A stretch of DNA of 64,000 nucleotides from Szabonella alba (GTDB taxonomy: Bacteria > Pseudomonadota > Alphaproteobacteria > Rhodobacterales > Rhodobacteraceae). The stretch spans positions 56,875 through 120,874 of the forward strand of contig NZ_JAESVN010000007.1 in the NCBI RefSeq assembly GCF_016765775.1, in the 5' to 3' direction. Below the pieces are notes generated by a model. That model searched no databases and was not told the DNA's origin. It saw only the letters and a list, made by a program, of their open reading frames with translations. Positions 38,301 to 46,608 of the stretch are shown piece by piece (within the stretch, counting starts at the first letter, position 1; the number at the start of each line of letters is the position of its first letter). The position numbers and the translations under genes were made by a program.

Positions 38301-39647
38301 GCCGTGGATGGTCTTCGGCAGATGCGGCCGGTAGCTGGGCTTCGGTGGCGCCACGCTCGCCATCGCGGCCGACTGGACGAGCTGCGTCGGATGCGCCTGC
38401 GCGCCGGGAATACGGATGACCTGAAGCCCGTATTCCTCATAGATGGCGTCGGAGATATTGCCGTCCTCAGCGGGCAGCCAATCCACGGCTTCGTAGTCAA
38501 GCGGCGCGGCCTCCGGCTCGGCCAGCGGCGCGAGCCGGGTGGATTTCGACGCGCGGTTGACATGGCCGCGCACAGTGCGTGGCGCGGGACCGGCCGGAAC
38601 CACGGCAGCATCGGCGGGCATCTCGACCGGCAGCCGGGCCGGAAGATCGGCAAGCCAGCACATCAGCGTAGCGGTGTCAGGCGCGACGCCCAGCGCTGCG
38701 GGAAAGACAGCGGGATCTTCTGCGGGCAGCTTATCGATGACGGTCAGCCGCGTCGGGATGGTCGCGCCATGTTTGGCATAGACCGAACCGTCGATGGCGG
38801 CGGAGAAGACGACGCGGCCGCGCTGCTGCAACCGAGTGAAGGCATCCCGCCAGGTGGCATTGTCGGAGGCGAAATTCGCGCCGGTAATCGTCACTAGCCG
38901 CCCGCCGGGCGCGAGACGCGCCAGCGCCGAAGCGACATGGCGATAGGCGGCATCGGCGACGCGGCCCTCGACATTGGCCAGCACCGAGAACGGCGGGTTC
39001 ATCAGAACGACGCTGGGGATCTGGCCGGGATCGAGATGGTCGTCGATCTGCGCCGCGTCGAAGCGGGTGACGGGAAGCGCCGGAAAGAGGGAGGAGAGCA
39101 GCGCTGCGCGCGTCTCAGCCAATTCGTTCAGAACCAGCGTCCCACCGGCGATTTCGGCCAGAATGGCGAGCAACCCGGATCCCGCCGAGGGTTCCAGCAC
39201 CCGGTCAGCGGGCGTGATGGCGGCGGCCGTGGTGGCGATCAGGCCGAGGGGGATTGGCGTCGAGAACTGCTGAAAGGTCTGGGCTTCCTCCGACCGGCGC
39301 GTATGCGTCGGCAGAAGCCCGGCGATCATCGTCAGCATCAGCAGGCTCTCGGCCGCAGAGCCGGATTTACGGAGAAGCGCCTTTCCGTATTTGCGCAGGA
39401 ACAGGACGGTCGCGGCTTCGCAGGCATCATAGGCGGTTTTCCAGTCCCAGGCGCCGGTGGCGTCGGAGGCGCCGAAGGCCGCTTCCATCGCGCCGCGCAG
39501 CGTGGCGGCGTCGATGCGCTGGCCACGTTCGAGACGGGGCAGCAGCAACCCCGCCGCAGCGAAGATGGACGCAGCGGTATCGCGGTCGGAGGCAAGCGGA
39601 AGCGGCGCGGTGGCCCGAGCCGTCGCGGATGCGGAAATCATGTTCAT
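35301..39647 (-). CDS. Giant methylase-helicase (strawberry-notch type)
   Basis: 1448-residue protein combining an N-terminal N6-adenine DNA methyltransferase (SAM site around VLEPSAGSGLLAI, catalytic LMNPPFSV) with an SF2 helicase. The helicase has Walker A IGDGTGVGKGRESAA, DEAH box VVFDEAHSMQNAAG, motif III VSATGATT and motif VI-like GLGRTHRTNQAQPP of the strawberry-notch family. It likely methylates and remodels incoming element DNA to escape restriction. Start at ATG 39647 (a second ATG at 39641) with GAGG upstream. It is a hallmark gene of this element family and is coupled to the Toprim gene. Confidence 0.92.
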   Translation of the reverse strand: MNMISASATARATAPLPLASDRDTAASIFAAAGLLLPRLERGQRIDAATLRGAMEAAFGASDATGAWDWKTAYDACEAATVLFLRKYGKALLRKSGSAAESLLMLTMIAGLLPTHTRRSEEAQTFQQFSTPIPLGLIATTAAAITPADRVLEPSAGSGLLAILAEIAGGTLVLNELAETRAALLSSLFPALPVTRFDAAQIDDHLDPGQIPSVVLMNPPFSVLANVEGRVADAAYRHVASALARLAPGGRLVTITGANFASDNATWRDAFTRLQQRGRVVFSAAIDGSVYAKHGATIPTRLTVIDKLPAEDPAVFPAALGVAPDTATLMCWLADLPARLPVEMPADAAVVPAGPAPRTVRGHVNRASKSTRLAPLAEPEAAPLDYEAVDWLPAEDGNISDAIYEEYGLQVIRIPGAQAHPTQLVQSAAMASVAPPKPSYRPHLPKTIHGLLSDAQLETVIYAGQAHADHLAGAWTVDDTFDVVSAAPEDAKNAVRFRQGFFIGDGTGVGKGRESAAIILDNWMQGRRKAVWISKSDKLLEDAQRDWSALGMERLLVTPLSRFPQGKPVTLTEGILFTTYATLRSDDRGERVSRVKQIVEWLGTDFDGVVVFDEAHSMQNAAGSKGDRGDVAASQQGRAGLRLQHALPDARIVYVSATGATTVHNLAYAQRLGLWGGEDFPFATRVEFVEAIEGGGVAAMEVLARDLRALGLYTARSLSFQGVEYELVDHELTPEQTRIYDAYAGAFAIIHNNLDAAMEAANITGSTGTLNRQAKSAARSAFESAKQRFFGHLLTSMKTPTLIRSITADLEAGRSSVIQIVSTGEALMERRLAELPTEEWNDVRVDITPREYVLDYLAHSFPVQLYEPFTDSEANMSSRPVMRDGQPIECREAVARRDELLAHLASLPPVPGALDQVIQHFGTDTVAEVTGRSRRIIRKPGNGVTMDRLVVENRAGSANLAETQAFMDDSKRVLVFSDAGGTGRSYHAELSARNTRLRVHYLLEAGWKADTAIQGLGRTHRTNQAQPPLFRPISTNVKAEKRFLSTIARRLDTLGAITRGQRQTGGQGLFRPEDNLESHYARDALRQLYLLLVRGKVEGCSLERFEAATGLKLMDSNGIKDELPGITTFLNRMLALTIELQGILFTAFEQLLTAKIEGAIASGNYDAGLETLTAESFIVTDRRTIYTHPRTGAETRLLTITERRRNHPDTLADALAYLDDPRAVLMVNDRSGRAAVQVPTTSVMLDDGEIERRVRLIRPMEAQNVPVKAMPETYWVEADREDFASAWNAEVADVPEFTDAALHMVTGLLLPIWKRLPNESTRVYRLQTDTGERIIGRRVSPAWVAHVTVAGTTLLTPEDAYTALMDGRTILDLEEGLQLRRVRVMGALRIELSGFTDTMRERLTAYGLFHEIISWKLKMFVPTDASGVAVLARIFDRWPVERIGEREAA

Positions 39648-39799
39648 GGGGAAGACCTCGGGAGAGCGTGACAGGATCGTGCCGCGCGGCGCTCTCTCTC
39701 GACCGCACCAGCTCAAACCCTTCCCGGCCTCCCTCTGCCTCTCAGGAGGAAGGCATGGACGACATGACAAAAGCGCCCCCGCAGGGGCGCTTGTCGGGA

Positions 39800-40444
39800 T
39801 CAGCCGAAGCGGCGACCGGCCTCGGTGAAGGTGTATTCGTTGGCAGCGATGGTTTCGTCCACCGCCTCATCCGAGGACAGATAGTCGTATTCCCGCTCAA
39901 GCTGCCGGTAGAGCCAGCGGGCGAGATCGCGCAGCGCCTCGGTCACAACTTCCTCGGCATCCTCGGTCATGTCCTGCCAGGTCGGACTGTCGCGCTCGAC
40001 CGAGATCGACATGCAGTATTCGTGATAATAATGGCCGCGATGGCTGGCATCGGCGCGAAGCTGGTAAAAGTTGCGGCGCTGGACGGACTGAAGCGCATCG
40101 GCGATGCCGTGCAGGGTCGTGTCCTGCGGTGCATATTCCCTGATCCGGCGCGGGGCTTCCTTGCGGTAGGAGTAGAAAGTCTCGAAGCAGGCGCCGTCTC
40201 CCTGGCTCCAGAACCCGCGAAACCAGATGCGGGGTTCATGGCGGGTGCCGCCGCCCATGAGGCGCACGGCACGAGTCTTGAGGCGCAACCCGAGGATTTC
40301 CGCGATCCGCTGGAAATCCTCATAGACCGCATCGTACCAGTCATAATCGAAGCCGCCTTCGCGATACCAAGCACGGGCCTTGTCCTTTGCGGCGTCCGAA
40401 AGTTCATCCAGTCGATAAACGGTGGTTTCGATGACTTTACTCAT
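39800..40444 (-). CDS. Conserved hypothetical protein (phage/antitoxin-like family)
   Basis: 214-residue soluble acidic protein starting MSKVIETTVYRLDELSDAAK with an exceptionally strong GAAGGAGGTGATC site 5 bases upstream of ATG 40444. It contains the conserved AWYREGGFDYDWYDAVYEDF segment found in phage and conjugative-element proteins sometimes labelled 'antitoxin of toxin-antitoxin stability system'. No toxin partner is evident. Its start overlaps the preceding stop by 8 bases. Confidence 0.7.
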   Translation of the reverse strand: MSKVIETTVYRLDELSDAAKDKARAWYREGGFDYDWYDAVYEDFQRIAEILGLRLKTRAVRLMGGGTRHEPRIWFRGFWSQGDGACFETFYSYRKEAPRRIREYAPQDTTLHGIADALQSVQRRNFYQLRADASHRGHYYHEYCMSISVERDSPTWQDMTEDAEEVVTEALRDLARWLYRQLEREYDYLSSDEAVDETIAANEYTFTEAGRRFG

Positions 40445-40853
40445 CGGGATCACCTCCTTCGAGAACCTGGGCGAACCAGCCGTCGGTATAGGTCCACGCA
40501 ACCGTCTTGCCGGTGGCGAGATCGAGCACATGCGCCCCGCCTCCGAAACCGTCCAGCCGCGGTCGTGAACAGGTATTGGCGTATTGGAAACCCCACAATC
40601 CGGTCAGGCCGAACGCGGTGGCGCAGCGTTTGACGAACTGGATCACATGCTCAGGATCGCCAGTGGTATCGTCGCGTATCCAGAGTTGGGTGCCGCCATG
40701 TTCGGGCTGGATAGACAGCTGGAAGCCTTCCGAAGGCGGGTCTTCGGCAGCGTTTTCCGCAGACAGCGCGTTGTAGAGATCGAGCGCGCGGGCGGCATTT
40801 TCGGAGGTGCCCACATCGAGCAGGCATGAGAAATGGGTGAAATAGTTGACCAT
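40437..40853 (-). CDS. Conserved hypothetical element protein
   Basis: 138-residue soluble protein (MVNYFTHFSCLLDVGTSENA, later GGTQLWIRDDTTGDPEHVIQ). Start at ATG 40853 with AGGAG upstream; the longer frame overlaps the next gene antiparallel-like and is not credible. No motif recognised. It is co-transcribed with the gene at 39800. Confidence 0.65.
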   Translation of the reverse strand: MVNYFTHFSCLLDVGTSENAARALDLYNALSAENAAEDPPSEGFQLSIQPEHGGTQLWIRDDTTGDPEHVIQFVKRCATAFGLTGLWGFQYANTCSRPRLDGFGGGAHVLDLATGKTVAWTYTDGWFAQVLEGGDPDE

Positions 40854-40920
40854 GTCAGGCTCCTGAAAAGAGAAAGCCCGGCGCGAGGCCGGCCCGGATG
40901 GACGGGGATGTGGTGGAAGA

Positions 40921-41463
40921 TCAGGCAGCCTGCGGCAGCGCGAGCAACTCGGCCGCAACCTCGCGCCAGAAGGTATCGACCAGTCGGACCTCACACAGGC
41001 TGGCGCGATGGCGCAGTTCGCGTGCCGGTCCTTGATCGGGCATATTGAAAGCCATGCCGCGCAGGCGGCTGGCCTCCAGCACGACCCTGCGCGCCTCGGC
41101 ATCGGAGGCGACCGGCTGTTGCCAGAGGATGACCCCGCCGCGGATTTCTCCGGCAAGGACCAGGCCGAGTTCCCGGTCCTGAATGACGACGAGACGCGGA
41201 CGAAAGCGCAGCGTATCGCCCGAACCGGCGCGGATGTCGCAGCGCGACACGCGCAGGGTGGCAAGGCTCATGGCCTCTTCGGGGGACTGGCCTTCGCCAA
41301 GCGGGGTGGAATGGTCGAAACCACGGGCATCGACATCAAAGCTGGCGGTGCCAATGCAGGATATGCGCAGCGGGAGCTTTTGCGCGAGGTGGAGCCGAGG
41401 AAGCACCTCGGCTGCGAGGATCTGGCCAACCGGCCGGAAGCTGTCATGACGAGCAAGGGTCAT
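40921..41463 (-). CDS. Conserved hypothetical element protein with structured leader
   Basis: 180-residue soluble protein of unknown family (MTLARHDSFRPVGQILAAEV). Start at ATG 41463 with GGAG 8 bases upstream. Immediately upstream lies one copy of the structured leader shared with the ParB-like and ArdC genes, suggesting co-regulation with those early-transfer functions. Confidence 0.65.
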   Translation of the reverse strand: MTLARHDSFRPVGQILAAEVLPRLHLAQKLPLRISCIGTASFDVDARGFDHSTPLGEGQSPEEAMSLATLRVSRCDIRAGSGDTLRFRPRLVVIQDRELGLVLAGEIRGGVILWQQPVASDAEARRVVLEASRLRGMAFNMPDQGPARELRHRASLCEVRLVDTFWREVAAELLALPQAA

Positions 41464-41476
41464 CGGAATCACTCCA

Positions 41477-41520
41477 TGACGGGCGCCGGGAGCCTCTCTC
41501 TCCGGCAACCAACCCGTCAC
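41477..41520 (-). promoter_or_regulatory. Shared structured leader, copy A
   Basis: Lies between 14 and 57 bases upstream of the ATG at 41463. Outer stem TGACGGG/CCCGTCA (41477-41483 with 41513-41519) encloses a second stem GGGAG/CTCTC around a CCT loop. The same element precedes the ParB-like (45134-45175) and ArdC (46609-46648) genes. Confidence 0.65.
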
Positions 41521-41659
41521 GGCCGAAAGGCCCGCACTTTCACTCTCCCTTGCCGGGACATGACCCGGCGCAATCTCCGGCGATGGGCAACCATCGCAGA
41601 TCGGAAGGCCCGGCCGCGTCTTGCGCGATCCGGGCCTTCGGCGGAGGCGCGTTTGCGCC

Positions 41660-41824
41660 TCAGGCGTATGGATCTACTTCCAGCTTCACCATATCCTCGT
41701 CGCCGTCGAACTCGGCGGCGGGACAAGCGGCATGGGTGCCATCCCCGGCTTGGAACACGACGATCTCGACCATCAGCGTGGCGGCGAGGCTGGCGGCGAA
41801 GGCGGTGGCATCTGCATAGGACAT
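41660..41824 (-). CDS. Small acidic hypothetical protein
   Basis: 54-residue protein (MSYADATAFAASLAATLMVE, then DGTHAACPAAEF and an acidic end DMVKLEVDPYA). ATG at 41824 with AGGAG upstream. No family recognised. A decayed inverted copy of its central and 3' parts lies at about 42095-42205 on the plus strand. Confidence 0.55.
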   Translation of the reverse strand: MSYADATAFAASLAATLMVEIVVFQAGDGTHAACPAAEFDGDEDMVKLEVDPYA

Positions 41825-42094
41825 GGGTTCCGGCTCCTGTCTTGAGAAGCGGAGGACCACCCCCCGCGCGACAGGCGCCCGAAGTGTCTGACCGGATCTG
41901 CAATCACCCGAGGGCGTTCGGGCTTGTCTCGAATCCCCGAGGGCGGCACGCTCGCGTAAGCCGACCCCTCTGGGGTTGATTGAGTAGGAGACGGTCAGAC
42001 CAAGGTTTGCGAATGGAAGCGGGGTGGTACTTTGCATCTGACAGGTGCCGGAGCCCCGTCGCAGATGCTTCCGTCCCGCCAGCCTCGTTGTCAT

Positions 42095-42205
42095 ACGGTG
42101 ATCTGGATAGTGTTCCTTCAGGCCCCTCGGGGGGTGGAACCCATGCCGCTTGTCCCGCGATGAGAGGGGAAGGTGCCGGGGTGAAGCTGGAACTTGATCC
42201 GTCGC
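42095..42205 (+). pseudogene. Inverted, decayed copy of the 41660-41824 gene
   Basis: Read on the plus strand this stretch resembles the small gene's coding strand. ACCCATGCCGCTTGTCCCGC is identical in both, and GTGAAGCTGGAA followed by TTGATCC near the end also matches. The frame is broken: one frame gives VIWIVFLQAPRG (compare MVEIVVFQAGDG), another gives GGTHAACPA. It occupies most of the otherwise gene-free 41825-42252 stretch and forms inverted arms with the intact gene. Confidence 0.5.
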
Positions 42206-42252
42206 GGCCATTGCCGTGACCATGACGGCCTGCGCAAGATGCTCCCGGCTCT

Positions 42253-42549
42253 TCAGTCCCAGAGCCCATCGGCGATCTCGCGCGCGATCATGGCCCTGGC
42301 TGTCATCATCACATCGTCGCCGGATGTGTCGATGTGGCCATAGAACCGTGTCCGGCCGCCATCGGCGGTCCAGTCCGCATAACGGCAATATTCGCGGGCA
42401 TCGACACGGAAGACCCGCATATCCTCGGCCCAATGGGGCTTCGGCTCCACAACGACGGTTATGCCATCGCGGCTTTCCTGCCAGGGCAGAGAACGCTCCG
42501 ACGGCGGATTTTCGAGGTCATCGGCAAAGATTTCGTCGACGCTCAGCAT
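42253..42549 (-). CDS. Conserved hypothetical element protein
   Basis: 98-residue soluble protein (MLSVDEIFADDLENPPSERS, later GITVVVEPKPHWAEDMRVFR). Start at ATG 42549 overlaps the preceding stop by 7 bases, indicating coupling. No family recognised. Confidence 0.6.
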   Translation of the reverse strand: MLSVDEIFADDLENPPSERSLPWQESRDGITVVVEPKPHWAEDMRVFRVDAREYCRYADWTADGGRTRFYGHIDTSGDDVMMTARAMIAREIADGLWD

Positions 42550-42881
42550 AATGCACCTCCGCTGTCGCTGCGCAGAGTTGGCAGGGGCGGATCGGCGGAA
42601 GCGTGGTCGCCGGCGTCCAAGTCACAGAGCTGTATCGAGAAAAACTCGTCGCCACGGTCCAGCATTCGGTTGAAATACTCCTCTCCGATCTCCTCGTCCG
42701 GCGGGGGATCATCGTCCCAGGCGTTACTCCACCATTCCCTGGCGATGCCTGTGCGCCAGTTCAGAGCCCCATCCCTGTCGAGAAACACACGGACATCCGT
42801 GCCATGGGGATGATCATAGATGGCGACATGAACGATCTGCGCGATGTGCTGATCGCCCGGAGTCATGGTCTCGGACAGCAT
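42543..42881 (-). CDS. Conserved hypothetical element protein
   Basis: 112-residue soluble acidic protein (MLSETMTPGDQHIAQIVHVA, later WDDDPPPDEEIGEEYFNRML). ATG at 42881 with AGGAGA upstream. It is first of a two-gene pair with 42253-42549 and lies ~100 bases downstream of the ParB-like gene. No family recognised. Confidence 0.6.
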   Translation of the reverse strand: MLSETMTPGDQHIAQIVHVAIYDHPHGTDVRVFLDRDGALNWRTGIAREWWSNAWDDDPPPDEEIGEEYFNRMLDRGDEFFSIQLCDLDAGDHASADPPLPTLRSDSGGALC

Positions 42882-42983
42882 GGTCTTCTCTCCTGAAACA
42901 AAAATGGCCCGGCGAACTGCCGGGCCTTGAGGTAGAGCGTGAAAGAGAACGGGGCGGCTTTCACCGCCCCGTCGGGGTTCGTG

Positions 42984-45119
42984 TCATTCCGCCGCAATCA
43001 TCCCGTTGGCCTCAGCTCCGGGGTCTTCGGCGGCTTCCTCCTCATCGTCACCGGCGAGGAAGGCCGGAAGCGCAGGGACGGCTTCGCTGTCCTGGGTGTC
43101 GGACGCGGCGGGCTCATCGCCATCCACCATGCGCAGCGGCTCGGGCAGCCAGCCGGTATCGGCCAGCAGGCGTTCGGCCTCCTTGGCCATGTCACCCTTC
43201 TTGAGATGCCCGATGAGATCGGCGGCCCGGTCTCCGGCCCCTTCGCGCACTGCTTCCAGGATACGCGGCTTGGTCACGCGTCCGAGATAATTGCCGAACG
43301 TCGGCCGCCAGCCCACCGCCACCATGTCGAGACCGGTCGAGCGCGCCAGCCGGTCGGCCTGCGACAGGCGGACGTCGAGGCCATGCGGGCTGACGCCCAT
43401 GCCGCTATAGGGGTTGGGCTTTTCATAGAGCGCGTTCACGCCGAAGCTTACGCAATGGGCGAGCAGGTCCATGCGAGAGCCATCGTCCAGATCGACGAGC
43501 CAGTCCCAGAGCGCGGCATCATCGGCAGGGACATGATCGCCCCAGCGTTCATGCCGGTCCTGGATCGCCTTGGCCGAGGCGCTGTCGCGCAGGTCCTCGG
43601 CCTGAGCGGGAAGATGAACCTCGCGCACCTGCGCCTCGAGGCAGCCCTTGCTGGAATGCGGCATGAAGCAATCCGTGACCAGCCGATGCAGCAGCGCCGT
43701 CATGGCGACATGCGGATTGACCGCGACGGCATCGCGAAGCGCCAGAGTACGATGCGCCGTCAACTCGCTGACCAGCCGGTCGGGCAGCGGTTTGATGGTA
43801 TCCGCCTCGTCTTCCTCCTCCGGCTCAGGGGACTGGCCGCCGAGCGTGATGATCGCACGATAGGCCGGAGCATCGGGATCGCGCGCGGTCGCGTCGGCCT
43901 CGACGCCATCCGCACCGTCCGGTTCAGCGACTGCCTCATCCTCGGGACGGACATAGCCGCGCTCGACCAGCAGGGAACCATCGGAGTCGATGCTGACGAA
44001 GACACCTGCCTTGCCGATCTGGTCCGGCTCGAAGGACATCGGTCGGCGATCGAACGCTTCCAGCGCCTGTTCGATCTCGCCCAAGCGGGCGTCGATCTCG
44101 TCAGGCAGTTCGTTCGTCTCGCCATATTCAGCTTCAAGACGGTCATGTTCGTCGCGCAATGCCTCGCGGGTCGCGCGTTCATCTTCGGTCAGATCGACCG
44201 TCGTGCCGACAGTCTGGCGCAGGCCATGGTCGTGACCATAGGGAAAGGTGATGGCGACCTCGATCCACTTCCAGCCTTCGGCGGCGATGGCTTCGGCCTC
44301 GGCCTTCAGCTTTTCTCCGACCAGCCGGTCGAGCAGCACCGGATCTTGCAGCCAGCCGCCATCGTCCTGCTGGAAGAGATCGCGCAGCACGCAACCGCCA
44401 GCCTCCTCATAGGCCGCAATACCGACAAAAACCGCCCGCTTGTCGGCGGCGCGGACCGTGGTTTCGGTCAGCAGGCGGCGGATGTAATAGGGTTCCTTCT
44501 GCCAGCCATCTTTGATCGCGTCCCAGACCTGTTCCTGCCGGGCGTGGTCATCCGAGACGGTGAAGGCCATCAGCTGTTCGAGCGTCATGCCGTCCTCAGC
44601 ATAGACGTCGAGCAACACGGGCGAGACGGTGACCAGACGGAGACGCTGTTTGACCACCCTGGCATCCACGAAGAACGCGGCGGCGATGGCTTCCTCGGTC
44701 ATGCCTTTTTCGCGCATGGCCTGGAAAGCGCGATACTGATCCAGCGGATGCAGCGGGGCACGCTCGATGTTTTCGGCGAGCGACACCTCGTCGATCAGCA
44801 CTCCGGCGCTGGCCTCCGAGACGACGCAGGGGACTGGCGCAACCTTGGCGAGACGCTTCTGCTTGACCAGCAGTTCCAGCGCCCGGAAACGGCGGCCGCC
44901 GGCGGGCACCTCGAACATGCCGGTTTCCTTGCCCTCGGCATCCATCACCGGCCGGACATGCAGGGACTGGATCAGCCCACGCCGAGCGATGGACTCGGCC
45001 AGTTCTTCGACCGAGATCCCGGCCTTGACGCGCCGGACGTTGGACTGGCTGAGTACCAGCTTGTTGAAGGGAATGTCGCGCGAGGACGACAGGGTAATCT
45101 TCTGGGCGGCAGTAGCCAT
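42984..45119 (-). CDS. ParB/RepB-like nuclease-fold protein, large
   Basis: 711-residue protein. The N-terminal ~200 residues are a ParB/Spo0J-like domain (FNKLVLSQSNVRRVKAGISV, VPAGGRRFRALELL and SLAENIERAPLHPLDQYRAF, which carries the CTP-binding-type box). A KorB-like HTH follows (MTEEAIAAAFFVDARVVKQRL). The long C-terminus is acidic and of unknown role. Start at ATG 45119; a longer frame runs through the structured leader upstream and is rejected. Such proteins are typical of the element's leading region, where a role in establishment or anti-SOS function has been suggested. Confidence 0.85.
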   Translation of the reverse strand: MATAAQKITLSSSRDIPFNKLVLSQSNVRRVKAGISVEELAESIARRGLIQSLHVRPVMDAEGKETGMFEVPAGGRRFRALELLVKQKRLAKVAPVPCVVSEASAGVLIDEVSLAENIERAPLHPLDQYRAFQAMREKGMTEEAIAAAFFVDARVVKQRLRLVTVSPVLLDVYAEDGMTLEQLMAFTVSDDHARQEQVWDAIKDGWQKEPYYIRRLLTETTVRAADKRAVFVGIAAYEEAGGCVLRDLFQQDDGGWLQDPVLLDRLVGEKLKAEAEAIAAEGWKWIEVAITFPYGHDHGLRQTVGTTVDLTEDERATREALRDEHDRLEAEYGETNELPDEIDARLGEIEQALEAFDRRPMSFEPDQIGKAGVFVSIDSDGSLLVERGYVRPEDEAVAEPDGADGVEADATARDPDAPAYRAIITLGGQSPEPEEEDEADTIKPLPDRLVSELTAHRTLALRDAVAVNPHVAMTALLHRLVTDCFMPHSSKGCLEAQVREVHLPAQAEDLRDSASAKAIQDRHERWGDHVPADDAALWDWLVDLDDGSRMDLLAHCVSFGVNALYEKPNPYSGMGVSPHGLDVRLSQADRLARSTGLDMVAVGWRPTFGNYLGRVTKPRILEAVREGAGDRAADLIGHLKKGDMAKEAERLLADTGWLPEPLRMVDGDEPAASDTQDSEAVPALPAFLAGDDEEEAAEDPGAEANGMIAAE

Positions 45120-45133
45120 ATTCTTCACTCCGC

Positions 45134-45175
45134 GACGGGCGCCGAGAGCCTCTCTCTCAACCTCAAACCCGTCAC
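45134..45175 (-). promoter_or_regulatory. Shared structured leader, copy B
   Basis: 15-56 bases upstream of the ParB-like start. Outer stem GACGGG/CCCGTC (45134-45139 with 45168-45173) and inner stem GAGAG/CTCTC separated by CCT. Compared with copy C, three of the five inner pairs change on both sides, preserving pairing. Confidence 0.65.
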
Positions 45176-45240
45176 GAAGCGAAGCGCCGCCCTCCTCCTC
45201 TAAGAGAGCGACGCCAGCCGTGGAACCGGAACGCCGGAAA

Positions 45241-45636
45241 TCAGTTCTTCCGGTTTTCTGTATCGGCGGATGTGCGGGTGAAGTTTGCACCTACGCGGTA
45301 AAGCAGACGCTCGGCCGCGCGGATGTTGCCGGTCTCGCGCGCGGCATCTGCCCAGACCGAGATGGGGAAATCCCCGGTGAACAGCAGGTCGCGCTCGATG
45401 CTCATGCCGAAGGGCAGACGTACCGAGGACAGTTCCTCAAGGCTCCAGGAACCCAACTCGGGATAGCCGAGATCGGCCAGGCCGAACATGACTTCGCCAC
45501 CCTCATCCAACTCGGTGGCGAGCCACACCCCCGCGCCGAAGGGGTTGAAGAACTTCACGACCGGGATGTGATCCTGATCGCGCTGACGCCCATTGGCCAG
45601 CAGCCGGTCGCGTTGTGTGCCGGTAAGGAGGATCAT
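45241..45636 (-). CDS. DUF2958 family protein
   Basis: 131-residue DUF2958 protein (MILLTGTQRDRLLANGRQRD, VKFFNPFGAGVWLATELDEG, LADLGYPELGSWSLEEL). It is found in conjugative elements and plasmids and is functionally uncharacterised. Its ATG at 45636 overlaps the ArdC stop by ATGA, so the two are co-expressed. Confidence 0.85.
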   Translation of the reverse strand: MILLTGTQRDRLLANGRQRDQDHIPVVKFFNPFGAGVWLATELDEGGEVMFGLADLGYPELGSWSLEELSSVRLPFGMSIERDLLFTGDFPISVWADAARETGNIRAAERLLYRVGANFTRTSADTENRKN

Positions 45637-46592
45637 GCCACGGCCCTCCGGTCGGTAGCCGCAGCATCCGGCGCGGTGCCCTCTGCGTCAGGCAGATATG
45701 ACAGCAACCAGTCTGCCGCCTTGCTGGCCTGTGAGGCTGCGTGGACAATGGCACGATTGTCTTCGCGCAGCACTTCCAGCCAGGATCCGATGTAATCGGC
45801 ATGACGCACCGTCGGTACGATCCCGAGCGAGGCGCAGCAGAAGGCCGCATTCATCTCGGCCACCAGTTCCTCGAAGGCGTATTTCTTCGTGCCAAAGCCG
45901 CCCGAGAAATCCCGCGCGAGCCGCGAGGCATGGCCTGTGGCGTGCCCCATCTCGTGCAGTGCCGTCCGGTGCCAATTGATCGGCTCGAAATAGGCCTGCG
46001 GAGGTGGCACCTGCACATAATCCAGCGACGGCATATAGAATGCGCGATCGCCGCCGGTGCGGAAATCGATGCCGGTGGCACGGATCAGCGCCTCGACCCT
46101 TGGCTCGATCAGCCCGGGTGGCGGCGGCGGGGCCTCAACGGCAATGTCCTCGGGCAACCCCTCGCATTGCGCGGCATTGAACACGGTGAACCTCTTCAGG
46201 AACGGGATGCGCCCCGGTTCATCGCCCATCTCCCGCGCCCGACGCTTCTCGTCCTCGGGCGTAAAACGGTCGGCATAGACAACGGTGGTGCCACGCTCGC
46301 CCTTCCTGACATTGCCGCCGAGCGACAGGGCCTGGCGGAAAGTGAGCCAGTGCTGGGTCGGATAGCCATGCTGGATGACTGCGCCCCAGAGGATCAGCAC
46401 GTTGATCCCGGAATATTGGCGGGCCGTCGCCGCGTTCCGTGGCATGGCAAGGGGAGCCTTGGCCGCCGCCGTCCCCCAGGGCTGGACCCAAGGCAGTCGC
46501 CCTTGCTCCAGTTCGGCGATGATCTTACTGGTGATGTCGTCGTAAAGGCTGCTGCGCGCGCCGCCGTCAGCAGCACGATCCTGTCTGGCCAT
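45633..46592 (-). CDS. ardC: ArdC-type antirestriction protein
   Basis: 319-residue ArdC family protein. The N-terminal single-strand-DNA-binding region (DITSKIIAELEQGRLPWVQPW, YSGINVLILW) is followed by a zincin-like metallopeptidase domain with HEMGHATGH and the downstream glutamate segment AFEELVAEMNAAF. ArdC-type proteins protect incoming DNA from restriction. ATG at 46592, preceded by GGAGATCATCCCG and copy C of the shared leader. It is followed by DUF2958 with an ATGA overlap. Confidence 0.88.
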   Translation of the reverse strand: MARQDRAADGGARSSLYDDITSKIIAELEQGRLPWVQPWGTAAAKAPLAMPRNAATARQYSGINVLILWGAVIQHGYPTQHWLTFRQALSLGGNVRKGERGTTVVYADRFTPEDEKRRAREMGDEPGRIPFLKRFTVFNAAQCEGLPEDIAVEAPPPPPGLIEPRVEALIRATGIDFRTGGDRAFYMPSLDYVQVPPPQAYFEPINWHRTALHEMGHATGHASRLARDFSGGFGTKKYAFEELVAEMNAAFCCASLGIVPTVRHADYIGSWLEVLREDNRAIVHAASQASKAADWLLSYLPDAEGTAPDAAATDRRAVA

Positions 46593-46608
46593 CGGGATGA
46601 TCTCCACA

